Assembly (NCBI GenBank): GCA_949282265.1
Contig: CASDOZ010000010.1
Coordinates: 1-64,000 of the forward strand
Length of the DNA stretch: 64,000 bases
Direction of reading: 5' to 3'
Origin: an uncultured Bacteroidales bacterium
Lineage (GTDB): Bacteria; Bacteroidota; Bacteroidia; Bacteroidales; Paludibacteraceae
Positions 57,772 through 64,000 of the stretch are shown piece after piece. The position numbers were made by a program, and so were the translations under genes. The notes below the pieces were generated by a model. That model was not told the DNA's origin. It was given only the letters and a program-made list of their open reading frames with translations, and searched no databases. Each line of letters opens with the position of its first letter. Within the stretch, counting starts at the first letter, position 1.

Positions 57772-59100
57772 TCAATTTAAGAAAAACAAGTTTTTGCCAT
57801 TCTTCCTATTTGCTATTGAATCAGAATACTTTATTATTATGTTGCAATCATTTCCTGCATGTTTATGCATCGTGTCAACAATTAATTTTTCTTCATCCTG
57901 GTCGTAACCATGCCCCTTAACTATCTCTACCGTAATTTGCATTGGTGCGCTTTTGAATATACGATACCCGATGACATGCAAATCCTTAAACAATATCGTA
58001 AAACCCGGTCCCGTAAGATTTCGTCCATTTTCCAGTTCTATAATATCCGACGTCCGTCCTATTACTTTCTTCAAGACCTGACCATTATAGAACGTATTAT
58101 ATCCATCGCCCAATTCCAATTCATCTCCAAGGCGATAACGGATAAACGGAAATACCATATTAGTCACATCAGTCAAAAGCGCAACTCCCGTATTTTTTCT
58201 ATCCTGACTCTGGCTTTGTTCAATCTGCACAATACAATTATATCCCACTTTATATCCACTTCCCGTACTATGAGCTACAATACCTCCATCATTAGCCCCA
58301 TAAGAATCAAGAACAACACATCCAAAAGCATCTTCAATAGTAGCCCTATATGTGTTTGTAAGTATCTCGGAAGTCGGGAAACATGCTTTAATGCTAAGTT
58401 GTTCTCCTAAATTCTTCCGTTTCACATATTTGGCGAGCAGATAAATTGCAGATGCATACCCATATATAAAATGTATATTCCTTTTTTGAATTGTTTTGAC
58501 ACAATTCATAAGCACTTCTTCCGAAAGGTTCATGGCGTTGAACGGGTACTTTCCTTTCATTCTATAGAACAGAGTATGCAAAACGGAGCATTTGTTTGTC
58601 GGGAAGATGGAAGAACTTCCTAACGCCAAAAACCTGTCACCGTAATGATATCCGACCTGTTTCCACATTATCGTATTAAACGCATTATCAAATCCCCACG
58701 ATTCATTGTCTTTTATATATTTCGTCGGATCTCCCGTAGATCCACCCGTAGCACTTGGTTTATAATAATACCGATCTTTATTGGAAAGCAATATGTCATT
58801 GAATCTCTCCCTGATAATTTCCTTTGTTAAAGGAGGAATCTTCTCAAGGTCACTGAAAGTCAATATATCCGAAGGCTTTATGTGGTTTGTATCAAATAAT
58901 TCACGATAATATACTGAATAATTGTAGGCATTGTCAATCAATTGATGCAATTTTGATAATTGCCATTCCTTGATCTGGTCAGGCGACCATTTTTGCATAT
59001 TACCTATTGTCTTATACCAATGCGCCATGTTGGTATGAAAAAAAGTGTCCACTACAGGCAGCACACCTCTTAAAATAATAGATTCCTTGAATGAACTCAT
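57772..59100 (-). CDS. PaaK/CapK-like adenylate-forming ligase
   Basis: 442 residues of the phenylacetate-CoA-ligase-like superfamily: an N-terminal part, then TGGSTGDP (ATP-phosphate loop, SATGGSTG), SYGANDGGIVAH, FIRYRLGDEL and IGRTSDIIELENG with the hinge. In polysaccharide loci such CapK-like proteins are thought to activate acids for decorating sugars; the real substrate is not known. It lies between GT4 and DUF354 in the operon. Confidence 0.82.
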   Translation of the reverse strand: MSSFKESIILRGVLPVVDTFFHTNMAHWYKTIGNMQKWSPDQIKEWQLSKLHQLIDNAYNYSVYYRELFDTNHIKPSDILTFSDLEKIPPLTKEIIRERFNDILLSNKDRYYYKPSATGGSTGDPTKYIKDNESWGFDNAFNTIMWKQVGYHYGDRFLALGSSSIFPTNKCSVLHTLFYRMKGKYPFNAMNLSEEVLMNCVKTIQKRNIHFIYGYASAIYLLAKYVKRKNLGEQLSIKACFPTSEILTNTYRATIEDAFGCVVLDSYGANDGGIVAHSTGSGYKVGYNCIVQIEQSQSQDRKNTGVALLTDVTNMVFPFIRYRLGDELELGDGYNTFYNGQVLKKVIGRTSDIIELENGRNLTGPGFTILFKDLHVIGYRIFKSAPMQITVEIVKGHGYDQDEEKLIVDTMHKHAGNDCNIIIKYSDSIANRKNGKNLFFLN

Positions 59101-59137
59101 AATTCCAATATGTTTATAAAATAATATATTTTACATT

Positions 59138-60151
59138 TCAATTAATACCGTAGCAAGAATACAATTGTCCTTTTATGTTGTCCCACGAATAGTTCGAAAG
59201 AGATTTTTTAGCCGTTTTAATTATCTCCAATGATTTATCGCCATGCTCAATAGCCCAAATCATTTTTTCAGCTAATTGCCTAAAATTATCTGACTCTACA
59301 AGCAAGCCGGTCACATTGTCCTCCAACATATATGGAACACCACCAACGTTACTTGATATTACCAAAAGGCCACATTCACTTGCTTCTAAAATAGACATAG
59401 GTTGGTTATCTATTTTGGGCATAGAAATAAAAATATCAGATTGATCAAGGTAATCATATACCTTTGAATTGGGAACCCGCCCCTCAAAATAGACATCTTC
59501 AAGTTTTAAATCCAAAACCAACTGTTCCAGATTTTTACGGCATGGTCCATCGCCCAATATGCACAATTTGGCCTCCGGCATAGACTGCTTTACTATAGTG
59601 AAAGCCTTTATTATACACTCTATATTATAAAGTGGTTGCAATGTGCGTACGCTAATAAAATTAGGCTGAATCTCATGACGCTCCCGATAATGCGATTCAT
59701 TTGGAGGCAGGATATTCGGAATAATCTGACTATCTAACCCATATTTATCGAATATTTTTGCCAAGAAACCAGACAATACTATATTTACATGCGTCTGCTT
59801 CAAATAATACCTCACACACCAAGAAAATTTCCTAAAAAAAGATTCAGCACTCCCTCCGTGATAAGTACATACAATTCTTTTACCTAATCGTTTAGCAACC
59901 GTAATGGCTAAAACAGCCGGAAAGAAACCTATATATGAACAACAATGGACATGAATTATATCATAGGCTTTGGCCTCACAATACAAGTTATGGAACATTC
60001 CCAATCGAGATATCATTCCTCCCTTTGTTGAATATATATCTGCTTCTACGCCTTCTTTATTTAGACATTTACATAATAACTCAACTTGACTTGATATTCC
60101 TCCTGTCGATGAAATATAATTTGCAACAATCAAAATTCTCAGCATATCCAT
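59138..60151 (-). CDS. GT4-family glycosyltransferase
   Basis: 337 residues, GT-B fold: SSTGGISSQVELLCKCL near the N terminus, FISVRTLQPLYNIECIIKAF, LCILGDGPCRKNLEQL (donor-site entry) and ILEASECGLLVISSNVGG with the E-x7-E-like pair. A retaining transferase that adds one sugar from a nucleotide donor to the growing repeat unit in the cytoplasm. ATGs at 60151 and 60145 are both possible. Confidence 0.9.
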   Translation of the reverse strand: MDMLRILIVANYISSTGGISSQVELLCKCLNKEGVEADIYSTKGGMISRLGMFHNLYCEAKAYDIIHVHCCSYIGFFPAVLAITVAKRLGKRIVCTYHGGSAESFFRKFSWCVRYYLKQTHVNIVLSGFLAKIFDKYGLDSQIIPNILPPNESHYRERHEIQPNFISVRTLQPLYNIECIIKAFTIVKQSMPEAKLCILGDGPCRKNLEQLVLDLKLEDVYFEGRVPNSKVYDYLDQSDIFISMPKIDNQPMSILEASECGLLVISSNVGGVPYMLEDNVTGLLVESDNFRQLAEKMIWAIEHGDKSLEIIKTAKKSLSNYSWDNIKGQLYSCYGIN

Positions 60152-60166
60152 TCCATTATAAAGGTT

Positions 60167-61540
60167 TCATGCACAAGGCAAATAGACTTTATCATATTTT
60201 CTTGATATAAAAATCACAATCATTAGCATGACCTGCATGGCTATATTTCCCATAATCTGCCCATTATAAAATACGAAATCAAATAACACCGTTCCTATCA
60301 AAATCCATCGGAATCCTTTTTGTGGGATACGGAACATGATTTGCATATAATATAACAAAAACAAAAATAGGCCAAATAAGCCTGATATAAAATACATCAT
60401 GACTATTCCTGTAACTCCTCCCCGATAACTTATACCAAAGTAATAGTCAGAGTTGAAATAATCTGCCCGATCTGCATACTTTATATATTCGTTTCCAACA
60501 CCGAAAAGTTTTTGCCTGTCATAATCAAAAACATGAATCAGATCATTCCAGAAAAACACAACCGCTCCCAATCTGCCTTCTCCTTCCTTGACTTCAATCT
60601 CTCCCGCATTGGTTCTCGTACCTCCCGAATAATTCAAAGCATAATTATAAGCATACAACGGATCAAAACTGCCCCACACCTTGTGTTCCGGATTCAATGT
60701 TGGCGACAAACGCAAACCAAAATAAAAAAACATCAATGCAAACAAAGACAATGGCACGGATATCTTCAAGAATTGAGGAACAGTGTGTATATTATAATAT
60801 GCCATCAAGATCGCATATAACAAAGGGAACATTAACCAAACAGCCCGCTTACCCGTCATAAATCCGATAAAAAGAAAGCCAATCATTAACAACAGGTTTT
60901 TCCACGTAAACTTCATACGCGTATTTACCGCCAGCCACAACAAACACAACAAAGGAAACGATGTACCAGCCCCGCCGCCTCTGATTCCCGTCAGTGAACC
61001 AACCCAACCTTCCTGGGTTGCTTGCAGAATCAACAATTTAATCCCGCAAAAAACAATCTGGGCGATAATCAAGTCACGCAAAACCATATTCAGCAACACC
61101 ATCCCCCGAAGCCGATACCTTATCAGAAAAGCATCAACAACCAGAAACATTGCAACCGGTATCGTGTAACTCAATACTTGCGAAACTACAAGCCCCAGAT
61201 TATCGTCATGCAAAAATACGGAAATAAAAAAGAAATATAAAATATAAATTACAAAACACAACAAAATTGCATTGTTCTTCTTATTATATCCATAGCGTCT
61301 GAACAAAAAGAAAGCCCATACAATCACACACACCTTGTAAATATGGGACATGCTATTTCCCAGAGAAAAAATTTGTCCTAAATCAGAAAAGACTCCTGAC
61401 ATAAAAATCAATACAATGCATTGTGCAAACGATGCATTCCTATACTTCCAAAACAAGTATAGGAAAACAGCTATCATCAACACATTATACAGTATCAACT
61501 GAAAGCTGGAGATATTGTTATAGGTAACAAAAAAATCCAT
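60167..61540 (-). CDS. O-antigen/capsule polymerase-like membrane protein (Wzy type)
   Basis: 457 residues, about ten to twelve helices with a larger loop at about 290-380 (PEHKVWGSFDPLYAYN ...). No family motif is strong, as usual for Wzy, but the topology, length and place between glycosyltransferases fit a repeat-unit polymerase in the inner membrane. No Wzx flippase is seen in the window; it may be beyond the right edge. Confidence 0.75.
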   Translation of the reverse strand: MDFFVTYNNISSFQLILYNVLMIAVFLYLFWKYRNASFAQCIVLIFMSGVFSDLGQIFSLGNSMSHIYKVCVIVWAFFLFRRYGYNKKNNAILLCFVIYILYFFFISVFLHDDNLGLVVSQVLSYTIPVAMFLVVDAFLIRYRLRGMVLLNMVLRDLIIAQIVFCGIKLLILQATQEGWVGSLTGIRGGGAGTSFPLLCLLWLAVNTRMKFTWKNLLLMIGFLFIGFMTGKRAVWLMFPLLYAILMAYYNIHTVPQFLKISVPLSLFALMFFYFGLRLSPTLNPEHKVWGSFDPLYAYNYALNYSGGTRTNAGEIEVKEGEGRLGAVVFFWNDLIHVFDYDRQKLFGVGNEYIKYADRADYFNSDYYFGISYRGGVTGIVMMYFISGLFGLFLFLLYYMQIMFRIPQKGFRWILIGTVLFDFVFYNGQIMGNIAMQVMLMIVIFISRKYDKVYLPCA

Positions 61541-61542
61541 AC

Positions 61543-62484
61543 TTAAACAATTTCCTTATACGATTCTTGTATGGTTTTGGGCCAAAAGAACAACACGTTC
61601 CATGTAAACAAGATATCCCTACAAATAGCATTATAAAAAGACTTAAACACAGAAACTTTATTTTTAGCTGCAGCACGAAAAGCCCTGTAAAACCAACCCG
61701 ACAAACAAACAAGCCATACCCACGGGCAAAACCAACATAGCAATGCAGAAAACCAAAACACCAAAACCGAGTAATTCTGGCAAATAAAAATTTTTAAATA
61801 ACCTGTTTCTAAACAATGTTTCCTAAACAACAATGATGAATACCTAATATATGACAAGGCTTCTTCCCTATGCAGATACAACACCATATAATGATTCGCT
61901 ATATGTACAGGTTTACGCAAAAGTTTGACCCCCTTTTTAGCCAAACGAAGCGCCAAATCGTAGTCCTGGCTTCTTTTTTGCCTCGTATCCATTCCTCCAA
62001 CACGATTCCACAGTTCTTTTTCTATCAAAAAAACACCTCCGGTCACAACTTGGTAAGTGTCTTTATTGACTTTAGCCCTATAATTATTCCTTATAAAAAC
62101 CCAATTCTCATCATAACAGTAATCAACCAAATAACCAGACACGAAAGGATATACAAGCCGGCCATTCTGATCTAAAACAGTTGGCAGGAAACCGGACTGT
62201 ATTTCCATATCGCCATCGATAAAAAACAGTATCTGGCCTTTTGCCTCTTTGGCACCTATATTACGGGCAACTGCCGCATTGCATTCACCTGTTATTAAAA
62301 ACACACGAATATTTATCTTGTCGTAATGTTTTGCTATTTCAACACTGTTATCTGTCGATTGGCTATCCACGTAAATCACCTCATAACAATCGATATGGTC
62401 GTTTGCTATCACCTCATAAATAGCAGCAAAACATTTATCCAAATGGCGGCCCTCATTCTTTCCTATCACAATAAATGAAATCAT
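61543..62484 (-). CDS. GT2-family glycosyltransferase
   Basis: 313 residues, GT-A fold: MISFIVIGKNEGRHLDKC, EVIYVDSQSTDNSVEIA, GECNAAVARNIGAKEAKGQ and LFFIDGDMEI (DxD-type metal site FIDGD). A hydrophobic segment near 250-270 suggests membrane association. An inverting transferase for the repeat unit. Its start overlaps the stop of the preceding gene in ATGA. Confidence 0.9.
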   Translation of the reverse strand: MISFIVIGKNEGRHLDKCFAAIYEVIANDHIDCYEVIYVDSQSTDNSVEIAKHYDKINIRVFLITGECNAAVARNIGAKEAKGQILFFIDGDMEIQSGFLPTVLDQNGRLVYPFVSGYLVDYCYDENWVFIRNNYRAKVNKDTYQVVTGGVFLIEKELWNRVGGMDTRQKRSQDYDLALRLAKKGVKLLRKPVHIANHYMVLYLHREEALSYIRYSSLLFRKHCLETGYLKIFICQNYSVLVFWFSALLCWFCPWVWLVCLSGWFYRAFRAAAKNKVSVFKSFYNAICRDILFTWNVLFFWPKTIQESYKEIV

Positions 62485-63623
62485 GTCTTTTCTATCTTTT
62501 TGAATTCCTGTTCCACGAATGAGATTGCAGCCTGTTCGGAAGTTATTTTGGAATATATCAAATCATAATTATATCTTGCCTTTTCCTCTGACAAAGGGGT
62601 AGAGAGTTCCTGTTCGTTCAAATCATCTTCTATCGTGTACACATAAAATCCATATAACTCTTTGAATTGTTTATACAAGACACTGTCTTTATAGAAGAAA
62701 ACCTTTACTCCTGATTTTAAGCACAAGTGTATATTCCCTACTGCCTGCTGTCTCATATTACCGAAAATGGCATGCGAACAGGTTTTTACAAGAGTATTGT
62801 ATTCGTCCAATGGTATAAATGTATCCAATACACGCACGGCATCAACATCAAAAGATTTATTAATATAGCTTTTGACAAAATCACGGTAAAGTCCATTCCC
62901 ATAACTCATGGGAACGATAATAGTTCCTGCCTTCGGCATGTTTTTCAGAATGCTCAGAACATCAACATGATTGTTTGTCGGAGTTGCCGAATTTCCCACC
63001 AATATATTTTGGGCAACAGGAAAACAAGAAAAAACCGAAGCCGAATAACGTTTAGGGACTGCCGACCAGAACAACTCTCCTTTGATTTGCTGAGACTTCT
63101 TTAAATACTCAAACTCAATAGGCAAAACTGGAGAATAATACTGAATACGTTTTAATACATAGTTCCTTTTAAACTTGTCAAAAGGGTATAACAAGCAAAA
63201 ATACATTCTTTTCAACCATGACCAGATATTCTGTTTATCACTTTTAAAGAAACGGCTTGTCTGTTCTTTATACAACGGAATCTTTACCAATGGAGGCAAC
63301 ATTCTGTATGAAGCATACATATCATACCCCCATATCCACCAAATAATTTTCACGCCTCGTGGTATGGCAAAAATCAGTTTATATCTTTTAGGTGACAATG
63401 AATGCACATACACACAAGAAAAATTTCCTTTTCGTATCATTCCGGCCAGTTCCATCATGCTTGAACAGAAGAGCAAACCTTGCGTATTTTTAATATACCT
63501 CAACTGGCATTTCTTATCCGGCACATACAAAACATACGTATTTTCAAAAGTCGGAATCGAATCGAAAAATTTCCTAGACCCCTCATAAAATTTGTCATCA
63601 ACAACAAGATGCAATATTTTCAT
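62481..63623 (-). CDS. WecF-like (GT56) TDP-Fuc4NAc:lipid II transferase family protein
   Basis: 380 residues. I recognise the GT56 family by IIWWIWGYDMY, and by VGNSATPTNNHVDVLSILK, the analogue of the WecF motif GNSxxPSNNH, followed by IVPMSYGN. In E. coli WecF adds Fuc4NAc to lipid II of enterobacterial common antigen. Here it serves an AT-rich Bacteroidota glycan locus; the exact sugar may differ. Coupled to GT2 by 4-bp overlap. Confidence 0.82.
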   Translation of the reverse strand: MKILHLVVDDKFYEGSRKFFDSIPTFENTYVLYVPDKKCQLRYIKNTQGLLFCSSMMELAGMIRKGNFSCVYVHSLSPKRYKLIFAIPRGVKIIWWIWGYDMYASYRMLPPLVKIPLYKEQTSRFFKSDKQNIWSWLKRMYFCLLYPFDKFKRNYVLKRIQYYSPVLPIEFEYLKKSQQIKGELFWSAVPKRYSASVFSCFPVAQNILVGNSATPTNNHVDVLSILKNMPKAGTIIVPMSYGNGLYRDFVKSYINKSFDVDAVRVLDTFIPLDEYNTLVKTCSHAIFGNMRQQAVGNIHLCLKSGVKVFFYKDSVLYKQFKELYGFYVYTIEDDLNEQELSTPLSEEKARYNYDLIYSKITSEQAAISFVEQEFKKIEKT

Positions 63624-63754
63624 ACTTTATCTATACCAAAAGAGGAAACGCCTCCTCATGAGACTCTTGTTTTATCCTTGACAATGGAAATCTACCTGAA
63701 TACAATGTATAAATATCACTTAAAAAACAAATAACTAATAACTAGACAAACTGA

Positions 63755-64000
63755 TTATTTGTTGTTGCTTTTAGACAATTCGAATCTTTTTATAATATTC
63801 CTCGCCATTTTCACCATAGGAGGCCCGATAAATTTATTGTCCTTGACTGCGACTCCCTTGCCTTGAGCAACGGCCTCTTCCGACAAACGCAACATTTCTT
63901 CAGCCCACTCCACTTCTTCCTGAGTTGGAGAATAGTATTTATGACACAAAGGCAACTCTTTCGGATTCAGAACCAACATTCCTTCAAAACCAAGTTTTTT
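63755..64000 (-). CDS. HpcH/HpaI aldolase or citrate lyase beta family, C-terminal end (partial)
   Basis: The last 81 residues of a longer gene running off the right edge; the frame is open to base 64000. Reading KKLGFEGMLVLNPKELPLC, then AQGKGVAVKDNKFIGPPMVKMA, it matches the C terminus of CitE/malyl-CoA-lyase type proteins. These cleave or form carbon-carbon bonds in acyl-CoA acids. Gap to the WecF-like gene is 131 bp, in which I see no terminator. Whether it belongs to the glycan operon cannot be said. Confidence 0.8.
   Translation of the reverse strand, partial: KKLGFEGMLVLNPKELPLCHKYYSPTQEEVEWAEEMLRLSEEAVAQGKGVAVKDNKFIGPPMVKMARNIIKRFELSKSNNK

Overview
The window looks like chromosomal DNA from an anaerobic gut-type Bacteroidota, most likely order Bacteroidales; I cannot name the genus. 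The evidence is the recurring promoter form TTG-(18-23 bp)-TAnnTTTG, the near absence of Shine-Dalgarno sites, and typical Bacteroidales genes: the long NusB, the PUR-like DUF3276 protein, a lipoprotein/radical SAM pair, bactofilin, DUF4369-TlpA lipoproteins, an OmpA/PD40 lipoprotein, Wzi, and a standalone AURKAIP1-type mini-protein. There are no rRNA genes, prophages, insertion sequences or CRISPR arrays inside the window, and one tRNA.

Layout. 1-1.2 kb: two strong leftward promoters at the edge, then about 1 kb without a credible gene. 1.2-5.9 kb: secreted beta-galactosidase and a nucleoside-permease-like transporter. 5.9-6.1 kb: tRNA(CAU). 6.3-13.1 kb: a TetR-controlled efflux operon (TolC, HlyD lipoprotein, two ABC ATPases, two ABC-2 permeases) that resembles E. 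coli YbhGFSR with YbhF split in two. 13.1-16.1 kb: acyltransferase, beta-CASP nuclease, DUF3276. 16.3-21.9 kb: nusB, yajC, YbbR, sugar aminotransferase, rpoN, PAP2-like protein. 22.0-23.6 kb: lipoprotein plus radical SAM/SPASM protein. 23.9-27.2 kb: TlpA lipoprotein, HU, AURKAIP1 mini-gene, RNase E/G. 27.3-28.9 kb: kdsB and nnrD on the minus strand.

29.1-34.2 kb is the most unusual stretch: a membrane protein that looks like NapH fused to a NapG-like ferredoxin through an internal twin-arginine signal, an aldo/keto reductase with ferredoxin clusters and its own Tat lipoprotein signal, a DUF1893 protein, an ECF-type membrane protein, and tatA-tatC. Together they suggest a periplasmic electron-transfer chain feeding an exported reductase, beside its own export machinery. 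34.3-37.7 kb: a divergent sugar transferase and Wzi. 37.7-46.2 kb: coaE, mutY, bactofilin, DUF1015, OmpA/PD40 lipoprotein, thyA, folA, GNAT, LacI-type regulator.

46.2-56.0 kb, minus strand: thioredoxin-fold protein and dnaE, then an envelope operon sppA-lpxK-purine nucleoside phosphorylase-ABC exporter. 56.3-63.6 kb, minus strand: a visibly AT-rich polysaccharide locus (WecF-like transferase, GT2, Wzy-like polymerase, GT4, PaaK/CapK-like ligase, DUF354) closed by a terminator. The right edge cuts the end of a citrate-lyase/HpcH family gene.

The two observations I would check first are the NapH-NapG fusion/Tat/reductase group, and the radical SAM protein in which the middle cysteine of the CX3CX2C cluster motif is tyrosine because of one base.
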